Shown piece after piece: positions 44,546-52,258 of a stretch of 64,000 nt of DNA. The number at the start of each line of letters is the position of its first letter. Within the stretch, counting starts at the first letter, position 1. Below the pieces are notes generated by a model. That model was not told the DNA's origin. It made no database searches and saw only the letters and a list, made by a program, of their open reading frames with translations. This stretch comes from Alkalihalobacillus sp. CinArs1. GTDB taxonomy: Bacteria; Bacillota; Bacilli; Bacillales; Guptibacillaceae. Location of the stretch: contig NZ_CANDOB010000002.1 in the NCBI RefSeq assembly GCF_947387515.1, positions 682,001 through 746,000 of the forward strand. Reading direction: 5' to 3'. The translations under genes were made by a program, and so were the position numbers.

Positions 44546-45010
44546 ATGCATATTCGGATGATCCTTATTGCGGTTGTACTTTTCACGCTACCTGCTTGCA
44601 TTCAGTGGGAAGAAGGAGGCCAGAATACGCCTGAAGAAGCTGTGAAAACATACGACCGAATAGAAGATGAACGTTTTTATGAAACCTATAAAGTGAATGA
44701 CGAGCTAGCGTTAGTTCTTCTGAAAGGAACGTATACAGAAGAAGCAATATGGCTTGCAGAAGTTCACTTTGTTCATGACAAAAATTTGTGGAGCGTACGG
44801 TCGATCACGAATATGAAAGAACCATCTGATGACATAGGAACGTTTAAAAGAATGTTTCTTAGCAAAGACGATGGATATAGCGTTGGTTATGTAAAAGGTG
44901 ACATTGACGAGAGTAGCGTCGAAGACTCTAGCAACTATCAAATTGTCACTGAACTAGAAGAGTATGAAGAATGGAAGATTTGGGTGAACGAAACGCCTTT
45001 ATTGTTTTAG
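44546..45010 (+). CDS. Small lipoprotein, unknown function
   Basis: A 154-residue protein from ATG 44546, with GGGGAGGG ahead. The signal peptide MHIRMILIAVVLFTLPAC ends in a lipobox LPAC (Cys 18). The mature part is acidic, with a KVNDELALVLLKGTYTEEAIWLAEV stretch resembling beta-sheet proteins of Bacillus that follow an ETYKV pattern. No family was recognised. The 280 bases before it hold only a 21-codon ORF (44417-44482) without a ribosome site. Confidence 0.65.
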   Translation: MHIRMILIAVVLFTLPACIQWEEGGQNTPEEAVKTYDRIEDERFYETYKVNDELALVLLKGTYTEEAIWLAEVHFVHDKNLWSVRSITNMKEPSDDIGTFKRMFLSKDDGYSVGYVKGDIDESSVEDSSNYQIVTELEEYEEWKIWVNETPLLF

Positions 45011-45064
45011 GGAAGTTAGGATGAAGCCAGCGGCACAAAGATACCATTCATCTGAAACATGAAA

Positions 45065-45090
45065 AAAGCCACACCTTATGGTGTGGCTTT
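45065..45090. terminator. Terminator before guaC 3' end
   Basis: AAAGCCACACC (45065-45075), loop TTAT, GGTGTGGCTTT (45080-45090). With A and T runs it can end both the lipoprotein and guaC mRNAs. Confidence 0.88.
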
Positions 45091-45096
45091 CACTGT

Positions 45097-46080
45097 TTAG
45101 TATACTTTGTCACCATTAAAAATGGAGTTCTTCACAACCACATAATCAACGTGGCGGAGAGCATCAAGGTTCTTACCACCTGCATAAGAGATCGCAGACT
45201 GCAGATCTTGTTCCATTTCAATGAGGGTGTCCTGAAGGGAACCTTTATGTTCTACGAACATTTTCTTGCCTTCAACGTTTTTCTTCTCACCTTTTTGAAA
45301 TTCAGATGCTGATCCAAAGTACTCTTTCACGAGCTTTCCATCACGTTCTGTCGTTTCACCAGGGGATTCTTCGTGTCCAGCGAAAAGTGAGCCGATCATG
45401 ACCATCGATGCTCCAAAGCGAATGGATTTTGCAATATCACCATGAGTGCGGATTCCACCGTCAGCGATGACCGGTTTGCTTGCAGCTTTCGCACACCAGC
45501 GAAGAGCGGCTAGTTGCCATCCGCCTGTACCAAATCCAGTTTTGATTTTCGTAATACATACTTTACCTGGTCCAATTCCTACCTTCGTTGCATCAGCACC
45601 AGCATGCTCGAGCTCTCTGACTGCTTCTGGTGTACCAACGTTTCCAGCGATGAGGAAACTGTGTGGCAAGTTCTTTTTGATGTGTTTAATCATTTCGATC
45701 ACGGCTTCAGAATGTCCGTGTGCAATATCGATTGTGATATAGTCAGGGGTCAGGTTTTCTTCTGCAAGCTGCTCGACAAAACGGTATTCTTCTTCTTTCA
45801 CTCCGATACTGATCGAAGAGATAAGACCTTGCTTCTTCATATCACTCACGAAGGAAAGGCGTCGCTCCGGTTGAAAGCGATGCATGATATAAAAATAGCC
45901 ATTTGTGGCTAAATAAGTAGCGATTTTTTCATCTATGATCGTCTGCATGTTGGCAGGAACAACTGGAAGCTTAAACGAATGCTCACCTAGTGTGATCGTT
46001 GTATCACATTCAGAGCGACTGTTAACCACACATTTAGCAGGAATTAATTGAATATCTTCATAATCAAACACGTTTTCCAT
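45097..46080 (-). CDS. guaC: GMP reductase
   Basis: A 327-residue enzyme of the IMPDH/GMPR family that converts GMP to IMP with NADPH. Catalytic Cys175 is in [37 protein letters not shown] starts the protein and [26 protein letters not shown] binds phosphate. No CBS domains are present, as expected for GMPR. ATG 46080 is preferred over 46089 because AGGGGTG lies 8 bases ahead. A pair of PurBox-like sites upstream suggests PurR control. Confidence 0.9.
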   Translation of the reverse strand: MENVFDYEDIQLIPAKCVVNSRSECDTTITLGEHSFKLPVVPANMQTIIDEKIATYLATNGYFYIMHRFQPERRLSFVSDMKKQGLISSISIGVKEEEYRFVEQLAEENLTPDYITIDIAHGHSEAVIEMIKHIKKNLPHSFLIAGNVGTPEAVRELEHAGADATKVGIGPGKVCITKIKTGFGTGGWQLAALRWCAKAASKPVIADGGIRTHGDIAKSIRFGASMVMIGSLFAGHEESPGETTERDGKLVKEYFGSASEFQKGEKKNVEGKKMFVEHKGSLQDTLIEMEQDLQSAISYAGGKNLDALRHVDYVVVKNSIFNGDKVY

Positions 46081-46093
46081 AATACACACCCCT

Positions 46094-46137
46094 AAATACG
46101 AATAATCATTGATAGTGTTAAAAAATTGTTCGTCTAT
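46094..46137 (-). promoter_or_regulatory. PurBox-like pair upstream of guaC
   Basis: AAATACGAATAAT (46094-46106) and inverted ATTGTTCGTCTAT (46125-46137) each resemble PurR boxes (AWWWCCGAACWWT) with two mismatches, facing each other across 18 bases, close to the 16-17 usual spacing. GuaC is a PurR target in B. subtilis, as I recall. Confidence 0.5.
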
Positions 46138-46200
46138 TACTTAATGTACATGACAAAGGTTTCCATGTCAAAACTTATTTCAGCGATTGGAGGAATCATT

Positions 46201-46626
46201 GTGATTAGAGAAGCAATCAGTCGTGATGTGAAAGGACTCGCACATTTGATGGGAGAACTCGGGTATCCGACGAGTGTTGAGGAAATGGAAAAAAGAATGT
46301 GCATTATCTTTGAGAACCAGTACTACCAGACTTATGTTTATGTTGATGGTGATGTGGTAGTAGGGATGATCGGTTTTATGCATTGCTATCGGTATGAAAG
46401 TAGCGACTCGTATATTAGGATAAACGGTTTTGTCGTGGACTCACATGCTAGAGGAAAAGGTATCGGAAAATCCCTTCTTCACTTTGCAGAATCTTGGGCG
46501 GAAGAGAACGGAGCATCGTTGGTTACGTTGAATAGCGGTAACCGTCCTGAACGAATCGATGCTCATGCGTTTTATGAGCGGTGTGGGTTTGTAGGAAGTG
46601 CAACGGGTTTTTATAAAAAGCTCTAG
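46201..46626 (+). CDS. GNAT family N-acetyltransferase
   Basis: A 141-residue single GNAT domain. RINGFVVDSHARGKGIGKSLLHFAE holds the acetyl-CoA loop ARGKGIG, and AHAFYERCGFVGSATGFYKKL is the C-terminal signature. The frame is open to 46126, but GGAGG at 46189-46193 selects GTG 46201. Its acceptor is unknown (amine or aminoglycoside is possible). Confidence 0.82.
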   Translation: MIREAISRDVKGLAHLMGELGYPTSVEEMEKRMCIIFENQYYQTYVYVDGDVVVGMIGFMHCYRYESSDSYIRINGFVVDSHARGKGIGKSLLHFAESWAEENGASLVTLNSGNRPERIDAHAFYERCGFVGSATGFYKKL

Positions 46627-46740
46627 AGGCAAGTTATTATTCTCGTCCAAACCGAATATAGTTTACTAGTATTCGCTACGATTCCTGCTTGAAGGGAGAG
46701 GACGGCTATTCAACAGCAGTCGATAGGTGATTTTCCGGTA

Positions 46741-48009
46741 GTGTTTGTACCTGGGTTATTTGGTTCGATGGGTGACGAGATCATTCCAGGCACAGGAGAC
46801 TGGCACTTTGGCCTCGCAGGAATTGTGTACAAACCTTTCGTAAAGTTACTTGAAAGAGAACTCGGTCTAAAAGAAGGAGAAAATTTCTTCGTCTCCTATT
46901 ACGATTGGCGGAAACCGATCGAGCATTCAGCGAGGCGGTATTTATACGATACGATCGAGCATGCGAAGAAAATAACGGGCAAGAAAAAGGTTGTCATCAT
47001 AAGTCATAGTATGGGCGGATTAGTGAGTCGCTCCTATGTCGAAAGCAACTACTACAAATTCGATGTAAGTCAGCTTATCATGATGTGTACACCGAATGCT
47101 GGCTCACCTCCTAATTTTAGTTATTGGACCGGTGGGTCATTACCTGGCGAATCAGGGGATAAATTTAACCTTGTCCGCCTTTATATGGATGCTTACCTCT
47201 GGCTTTTACCGAGGGTGACCAACATGAGTAGAGTTGATGCGATTCATGAATTTTTTAAAGGATTGAAAGATATTACGCCAGGGGCTGCTTACGGGAATTA
47301 CCTTTTTATGAAAAATAACGATGGAGAATTTGGTGTCGTCCCATATCAAACGATGAATACGAAGAACAACTTCCTTGATGGCTTAAACAATAAGAGAGAA
47401 GTGATGAAGAAAAGACATATTCCAATCACACTGATCGGAGGCATCGGTGAAGAAACCATACGGTATTTGGAAGTTGAACCGTCTGATTCACCTGATATCT
47501 GGATAGATGGAGAAGTGACGAATTCGTTGAAAACAGAGCTTGGAGATGGAAATGCGACGCTGAGTAGCGTGTTTTCGCTCGAAGGTGATAAACACATCTT
47601 TCAAGGTAGTCATAACGAAGTGCTGTATAAGAGCTTGCCGCTTCTTGCAAAAAAACTTGGACGATCATGTGGGGAAGAGAAGCCATATCCATCTTTCAAT
47701 GATTATTCACTGATCATCTTGAAAGGGAAAGGGCACATTAAGCTGAAAGAGAAGACTGAACACATTAGTCATTTGTTGAGGCCAGACACATCGACGTCGA
47801 TCGAACACCATATGTCCGTCGTTCGGATTAAACAAATGTCTTGCCTAGTCGTTTCTCAAGAGTTTCTACGTACGTACACGGTTAACTTTGTGCCTCACGA
47901 GCTACGAGATGTGGAATATCTCCTCATTAAGAAAGGGAAGAGAACGGAGAGTCGTATACACGTCAGTTCGAAAGATCCTATTCCTGTGAATGCATTGCTC
48001 ACACTTTAA
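46741..48009 (+). CDS. Lipase/LCAT-like alpha/beta hydrolase
   Basis: A 422-residue hydrolase from GTG 46741. FVPGLFGSMGDEIIPG gives the oxyanion loop, and IISHSMGGLVSR the nucleophile Ser in H-S-M-G-G, then MCTPNAGSPPNFSYW, as in lecithin:cholesterol acyltransferase-like and PGAP1-like enzymes. No signal peptide is seen. A better ribosome site (GAAGGGAGAGG, 46691-46701) points instead to in-frame ATT 46708, which would add IQQQSIGDFPV at the N-terminus; family alignment would settle it. Ca-dependence and substrate are unknown. Confidence 0.78.
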   Translation: MFVPGLFGSMGDEIIPGTGDWHFGLAGIVYKPFVKLLERELGLKEGENFFVSYYDWRKPIEHSARRYLYDTIEHAKKITGKKKVVIISHSMGGLVSRSYVESNYYKFDVSQLIMMCTPNAGSPPNFSYWTGGSLPGESGDKFNLVRLYMDAYLWLLPRVTNMSRVDAIHEFFKGLKDITPGAAYGNYLFMKNNDGEFGVVPYQTMNTKNNFLDGLNNKREVMKKRHIPITLIGGIGEETIRYLEVEPSDSPDIWIDGEVTNSLKTELGDGNATLSSVFSLEGDKHIFQGSHNEVLYKSLPLLAKKLGRSCGEEKPYPSFNDYSLIILKGKGHIKLKEKTEHISHLLRPDTSTSIEHHMSVVRIKQMSCLVVSQEFLRTYTVNFVPHELRDVEYLLIKKGKRTESRIHVSSKDPIPVNALLTL

Positions 48010-48022
48010 ATTCCATAACGCA

Positions 48023-48056
48023 AAATGAAACAACGGATTATCCCGTTGTTTCATTT
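48023..48056. terminator. Long perfect hairpin between the lipase and TipAS genes
   Basis: AAATGAAACAACGG (48023-48036) pairs perfectly over 14 bp with CCGTTGTTTCATTT (48043-48056) around ATTATC, and covers the last codons and stop of the TipAS gene. No clear T run on either side, though ends are AT-rich. Confidence 0.65.
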
Positions 48057-48442
48057 GGTTCAACGCCGATATAACATGCGATCCCTTTACGCATATACTC
48101 AGCGAGGCCTGCTCCATATTTGTCGATGTTACGTTTGAATCGAGCGTCCTTCACATAAAGATCTCCAAGTCGATAGAATTCCTCAAGAGTATACGAACCG
48201 TTAAAATAATCGCATAAGAAATGATACCATTCATCGATGATGCTCTGTGTTTCAATCGAATGTGGGGGAATCGACGTTAGACTAGCGATCTTTCTGTAAA
48301 TGGTTTCGAGTGAAGTTTGCAATTCTTTCTTTTCTTCATTTGATAAATGGTTCAACTGACTCGTGCGAGCTTTCCTCATCTTCTGGCTTGCATACTGGCT
48401 GCGGAAGAACGCAATCGCTTCAAACCTTCCCTTTTTATCCAT
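48038..48442 (-). CDS. TipAS domain protein (no DNA-binding domain)
   Basis: A 134-residue helical protein matching the TipAS antibiotic-recognition domain of the MerR-type regulator TipAL: KIASLTSIPPHSIETQSIIDEWYHFLCDYFNGSYTLEEFYRLGDLYVKDARFKRNIDKYGAGLAEYMRKGIACY, read in pieces. The usual N-terminal MerR helix-turn-helix is absent, so it may act as a stand-alone drug-binding protein. AAGGAGG precedes ATG 48442. Confidence 0.75.
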   Translation of the reverse strand: MDKKGRFEAIAFFRSQYASQKMRKARTSQLNHLSNEEKKELQTSLETIYRKIASLTSIPPHSIETQSIIDEWYHFLCDYFNGSYTLEEFYRLGDLYVKDARFKRNIDKYGAGLAEYMRKGIACYIGVEPNETTG

Positions 48443-48893
48443 AATACGACCTCCTTCCATCCTTAAGGAGAAGGGGAATGTTATTTTAAAATATATTCTA
48501 GGGAATCAGGGAGTATGACTTTCTGAATCACGGCTGGTACGTTCGTGAATAAAATTTTCGGAAATGCACAGATTTCTTTTCAGAATTAATGTAAACTTAT
48601 TATGATAGCTTGTCGATTGTAATAACTTCAGTAATGACATCGTTTTTTATTCCAGACGATTGTTATGGTATACAGAAGTGTTAGGCTAAACATGGTCTGG
48701 GGTTGAATGAGCTTTTACGAACAGTAGGAGTATCTTGTGAGCTTTGCTGAAAATGCTTTTATGTACAAAGTGATTGTTCGTGATCGGAGCCTAACTTGAG
48801 TTGATCATTTCAACATTTCGGTATCATTGTTATACTAGTAAGAAAGTTCTGTATATTTTCGTCTTTTACTATAAATAAATGAGGGATGAGGTT
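48443..48893. other. Intergenic region before the histidine kinase
   Basis: About 450 bases. A TATACT box at 48829-48834 is a plausible -10 for the kinase gene, with a poor -35 (TTCAAC). A 20-codon ORF (GTG 48737, with AGGAG before it) reads MSFAENAFMYKVIVRDRSLT. I see no further structure. Confidence 0.35.
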
Positions 48894-49997
48894 ATGATTG
48901 CACAAAATCAATTAGTAGACTACCTCGACCAAAACCTAGACGAATATCTTAATAGCTGGAAACGTCGAGTTAGAATCTCTGACGATGATATTTATAAGGA
49001 TAAGGTAGTCGCGAATGGAAAATTAATGTATCAACTTGTTAGAACCAATATCGTTGATCCGATCGATGAAAATAAAATCGCTGAACTTGCGAAGCAAATA
49101 GCGAGGGAACGAGTTGAAGCGAATATCAACATCGGGGATTTTATTTATAATGTAAACTTAGGGAGAAGTGTGTTATTTGACCATATGACGCGATCGGATG
49201 TTTCTTCTGATGATCTTCTTCCGATCCTTCAGTCGTTTAATGACTTGTTCGACACGTTTGCCTATCATGCGGTAACGGAATATACGAAGATCAAAAGTGA
49301 TGAGTTACAGGAGAAGATTTCATACATAGATGAAACTCATCAAGAAAAGCTATCGATTTTGGGGCAGATGTCTTCAAGTTTTGTTCATGAATTTAGAAAT
49401 CCCTTAACAGCCATCATGGGTTTCGTGGCAATCCTTAGGAAAGAAAATCCTGAAATGAAGTATCTTGATGTGATTGAGCATGAATTGAAACAGCTGAACT
49501 TTCGCATTTCTCAGTTCCTCCACGTATCGAAGAAGGAAATCGATGGGGTGGAAGAGGAAGAATTTGAAGTGGGGGAAGTCTTCAATGATATGATCGACTT
49601 CATTTACCCAAGCGTAGTGGACGTGGATGTTCACATTTCGAATAACATACCTAAAGGGTTACGGATTTTCGGGCAAAAAGATAAGATCCGTCAAGTTCTT
49701 TTAAATATCGTAATGAACTCGATCGATGCGCTTAAGGAAATCCAAAGAAACCGGAAGATCAATCTTTTCGGTGAGAAGCTAAAGGGTGAGATGAAGCTTC
49801 ATATTTCCAACAACGGACCAGCGATTCCTGAGAAAAAACTCGATACGATCTTTGAGCCGTTTTATACGACGAAGGAGCTTGGCACAGGAATCGGTCTCTA
49901 TGTTTGTCAAAAGATCATTCAGAACCATAACGGTCAGATCTCATGTAAATCAGATCAAGATGAAACAACGTTTACCATTACGTTACCTCTTTGTTAA
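48894..49997 (+). CDS. Soluble sensor histidine kinase with RsbRD-N-like input domain
   Basis: A 367-residue kinase with no membrane helices. Residues ~1-135 are helical (LVDYLDQNLDEYLNSWKRRV) and resemble the RsbRD N-terminal/globin-like sensor. The dimerisation helix has His165 in SSSFVHEFRNPLTAIMGF, as in sporulation Kin-type kinases; the ATPase part has NIVMNSIDAL (N box) and GTGIGLYVCQ (G box). No response regulator is adjacent. Start ATG 48894 is selected by GAGGGATGAGG; ATG 48879 is an alternative. Confidence 0.85.
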   Translation: MIAQNQLVDYLDQNLDEYLNSWKRRVRISDDDIYKDKVVANGKLMYQLVRTNIVDPIDENKIAELAKQIARERVEANINIGDFIYNVNLGRSVLFDHMTRSDVSSDDLLPILQSFNDLFDTFAYHAVTEYTKIKSDELQEKISYIDETHQEKLSILGQMSSSFVHEFRNPLTAIMGFVAILRKENPEMKYLDVIEHELKQLNFRISQFLHVSKKEIDGVEEEEFEVGEVFNDMIDFIYPSVVDVDVHISNNIPKGLRIFGQKDKIRQVLLNIVMNSIDALKEIQRNRKINLFGEKLKGEMKLHISNNGPAIPEKKLDTIFEPFYTTKELGTGIGLYVCQKIIQNHNGQISCKSDQDETTFTITLPLC

Positions 49998-50097
49998 GCT
50001 AACGTGAAAAAGATGTCATTTACTGGTAATAAGTAAATGGCTTTTCTTCGTGTGGAGATAAGGATGACCGGGTATTTTATTTATAGAAGAGGGGGTT

Positions 50098-50116
50098 AAT
50101 TCGAACCCTTCGAATT
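50098..50116. repeat. Perfect inverted repeat before a broken small gene
   Basis: AATTCGAA-CCC-TTCGAATT: 8-bp arms, 3-base loop, located 27 bases upstream of the broken ORF at 50143. It may be an operator or RNA hairpin. Confidence 0.6.
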
Positions 50117-50142
50117 TAATCGTAAAGGTACCGGAGGAAACG

Positions 50143-50358
50143 ATGATCACTAAAAATGCAGGAAAGATGAGTAAGCATTATTTCGTATCTTAATTCAACC
50201 TAGTGATGAATGCCAAGGGGTTCACGATAGACGAAGCAAAAGCATTCACATTTAAGGAACTGTTCGATAACGACCAGAATGCCTATGGGAAGAGTACGTA
50301 TCTAGAATTTGAAAAAGCGTATGAAGAGCTGAAAGAGGACGCTGACAGGACAAACTGA
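50143..50358 (+). pseudogene. Small gene broken by a TAA codon
   Basis: ATG 50143 with GGAGGAAA (50132-50139) opens a 71-codon frame reading MITKNAGKMSKHYFVS, then TAA (50191-50193), then FNLVMNAKGFTIDEAKAFTF and on to a TGA at 50356-50358. A terminator follows. After the stop no ribosome site exists for a restart (GTG/ATG at 50207-50211). A nonsense mutation is the simplest reading. No family was recognised. Confidence 0.55.
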
Positions 50359-50383
50359 AAGGACAGGCAGAGCCTGTCCTTTT
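50357..50383 (+). terminator. Terminator
   Basis: AAAGGACAGGC pairs with GCCTGTCCTTTT around AGA; it overlaps the stop of the broken small gene. Confidence 0.85.
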
Positions 50384-50388
50384 AGAAT

Positions 50389-50565
50389 TTAGAGAATCGT
50401 ATATTCGTCGTGCTTCGCAACAACACGTTTTTCTTCGTCTTCAGATACTTCATGCCATTCGGCTACGATCGTGTTGTTTAAAATGCTGATAACCTTAGCT
50501 TTACGGCTACCTATTTGTACGTCACTACCGATTTCTGGGAGTATAATATCGTTCTCTACCTCCAC
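50389..50565 (-). CDS. Small DUF2187-like protein
   Basis: A 58-residue protein from GTG 50565 (AGAGGGG upstream): MEVENDIILPEIGSDVQIGS, then RKAKVISILNNTIVAEW and KRVVAKHDEYTIL. The layout and the closing V-x-H-x-x-Y-x-I pattern match DUF2187/YkvS-type KOW-like proteins of bacilli. Function is unknown. It converges on the broken small gene and shares its terminator region. Confidence 0.65.
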   Translation of the reverse strand: MEVENDIILPEIGSDVQIGSRKAKVISILNNTIVAEWHEVSEDEEKRVVAKHDEYTIL

Positions 50566-50784
50566 GTAAAACCCCTCTTTTCCATTTAGAGTAGATACTA
50601 TGATAACATAAATTATTTCGCATTCCTAATAATCAGGGAAAATTACCCTTTATTGATAATGACAGGTTAGATAGCGCTTGCATCTTTTAGAGGAATACAT
50701 AGATCACACCGATCATATAATGAACAATAGCCTATTCTCTCCCCCCTCGTTTAGAGGGGCTTTTTATGTAGAAAAATAACATGC
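50566..50784. other. Intergenic stretch with a terminator but no gene
   Basis: CCCCTC (50743-50748), loop GTTTA, GAGGGG (50754-50759) and TTTTT (50761-50765) form a good plus-strand terminator, yet no plus-strand gene ends here. A TATAAT box (50717-50722) lies just before it but without a -35. A small RNA from about 50620-50765 is possible. Confidence 0.4.
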
Positions 50785-50813
50785 AAAAGCTTCTGCACTC
50801 ATGTACAGAAGCT
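50785..50813 (-). terminator. Terminator of the acidic lipoprotein gene
   Basis: AGCTTCTG (50788-50795) and CAGAAGCT (50806-50813); the minus-strand side is followed by TTTTGC. Confidence 0.75.
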
Positions 50814-50823
50814 GATGTGAGTT

Positions 50824-51102
50824 CTAGTAGTTACGGTCACGTCTGTCCTGGCGTCTTTGCTCGGACGGTTCTTCATCCAAATCTGGCTCTTCTTCATCCA
50901 TATTGTTTGGAGTATCACGTTCGCCCGGCTGACGAATGTGACGTCTGTCCATGTCGTCATCTCTGTTGTTGTCGTAACGAACTGGATCGTAATTCACATC
51001 TTCAGGCTGTTGATTCATATCGTCTTGCTCTGGCGTACAAGCTGCTAATGAGCCTGTAGAAAGAGCAGCTACCATCGTTAATACTAATGCTTTCTTCTTC
51101 AT
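50824..51102 (-). CDS. Small, highly charged lipoprotein
   Basis: A 92-residue lipoprotein: signal peptide MKKKALVLTMVAALSTGSLAAC with the lipobox LAAC (Cys 22), then a disordered mature part rich in Asp, Arg and Asn (RYDNNRDDDMDRRHIRQPGERD). Such short charged lipoproteins are seen in spore-forming bacilli (some attached to spores), but no family was assigned. GGAGGAAAAG lies before the ATG. Confidence 0.7.
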   Translation of the reverse strand: MKKKALVLTMVAALSTGSLAACTPEQDDMNQQPEDVNYDPVRYDNNRDDDMDRRHIRQPGERDTPNNMDEEEPDLDEEPSEQRRQDRRDRNY

Positions 51103-51283
51103 ATCTTTTCCTCCTTAAATTTGATGGAATCGATTCTTAATATCACCAGAGAAAAAGTTTTTACTCTTAAAAAAAGCAGGATATTATTGTCAATCACAAT
51201 CTCTTTGATCATACAAAGAAACGAATGATTTAAGTGGGGTTCTCATATGATATAGGGCATGTGAAAAGAGGTGGAGAGTGGAT

Positions 51284-51874
51284 ATGTCAGAGGAGAGCCT
51301 GCCGTTTTGCGCACAAACGAACGATGTTGCGCCATTATTTCGAGCAACTGCTTACGATCCCATCAAAAAAGAAATCGTACAGGTTAGTCTAGAAGATTAT
51401 CGCGGTAGCTGGGTCATCCTATTTTTCTATCCCAGTGACTTCACATTTGTTTGACCAACAGAGTTAGCAGCGGTCGCTGCTAGTTATCCTGAATTAAAAG
51501 CGATCAACACGAATGTATTAGGAATTAGTACCGATAGTGTTTATTCTCACAAAGTTTTTACAGAAGTTTCTCCTTTAGCGGCAAAAGTCCGATATCCCCT
51601 TGTCAGTGACCGAAATCATCAAATAAGCAAATCATATCGCGTTTTAGAAGAACAGACAGGGACAGCTTTACGTGGAACAGTGATCATCGATTCTGTTGGT
51701 ATGATTCGTTCGAAAATGGTCTATCCTCCAGAGGTAGGCCGGAATTCATTCGAGTTAGTAAGACTTATTCATGCTCTTCAGTACCATAAAAAAACGGGAA
51801 AAGGTGTCCCGGCAAATTGGACGCCTGGTCAAGAGGGAATAACGATCACAACACAAAATATTGGTCAACAATAA
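51284..51874 (+). CDS. Peroxiredoxin-like gene with TGA at the peroxidatic Cys codon (candidate selenoprotein)
   Basis: A continuous 196-residue frame, broken only by TGA at 51452-51454 (residue 57). The sequence is that of an AhpC/TSA-type peroxiredoxin: VILFFYPSDFTFV-(TGA)-PTELAAVAASYPEL, where other members have FTFVCPTE, then LGISTDS, FHN-like and ALRGTVIID blocks, with ANWTPGQ near the end. The resolving Cys that should precede PANW is Val (GKGVPANW), so Cys9 is the only Cys. In known selenocysteine peroxiredoxins Sec replaces exactly the peroxidatic Cys. AGAGGTGGAG precedes ATG 51284, and a hairpin with a GGUC loop follows the UGA. The gene keeps its ribosome site, open frame and terminator. 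Alternative: a recent nonsense mutation. Confidence 0.8.
51462..51485 (+). other. SECIS-like hairpin just after the peroxiredoxin TGA
   Basis: Bases 51462-51471 pair with 51476-51485 (10 bp: A-U, G-U, U-G, U-A, then AGCAGC with GCUGCU), loop GGUC. The loop starts 18 bases after the UGA, inside the 16-37 base range of bacterial SECIS elements, and GGUC resembles the apical loop of E. coli fdhF as I remember it. Coding constraint in this stretch could also create it by chance. Confidence 0.5.
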
Positions 51875-51903
51875 AAGTAGCGAACTATTTTGCTGCTTTT
51901 TTC
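51873..51903 (+). terminator. Terminator after the peroxiredoxin-like gene
   Basis: AAAAGTAGC (51873-51881) pairs with GCTGCTTTT (51892-51900), one G-U pair, then more T. It starts at the stop codon and supports a living single-gene mRNA. Confidence 0.75.
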
Positions 51904-52258
51904 GTTTTATTATGTGAAGAGAGTGTGAAAAGATCGAACGGATTAGATAAGACTATCTTCCTAATACTGTGGTTTGGGTCAAAAGTAGGGACAATTTACG
52001 TCTGGAATGTGCTTTAATAGAAGTAATAGTTGGAATATCAATGGATAATCATTACTGAAATTGGAATTGAAAGATGCAGCAATCTTCAAACAACGATTAT
52101 TCTATTACATACACCTCTTTGATTATGTGCTGTTATGACGCAATCGATTCTACAGTATAAATAGAACTGCTTTACCAAAATATTCACTCAACTGTTACGT
52201 AACTATTACTTAAATGTTACAATTGTATTACTATCCCAAAGAAAGTGTGGCTATAGTT
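51904..52258 (+). other. Leader region of asnB
   Basis: About 355 bases with no gene. Direct repeats GTTAC(GTAAC) and AATGTTACAATTG lie at about 52190-52225, just before asnB. I looked for T-box features (a conserved UGGN-type antiterminator) and a TnrA box (TGTNANATTTTNTNACA) and saw neither. Confidence 0.35.

Noticed and set aside
50781-51059. 92-codon plus-strand ORF
   Set aside because: It is the antisense shadow of the charged lipoprotein gene, which has a clear signal peptide and ribosome site.
51452-51454. Peroxiredoxin TGA explained by a frameshift
   Set aside because: Protein homology stays in the same frame on both sides of the TGA, so no frameshift is needed.
51875-52258. T-box or other amino-acid riboswitch before asnB
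   Set aside because: No specifier arm, no UGGN-type antiterminator bulge and no terminator before asnB were seen.
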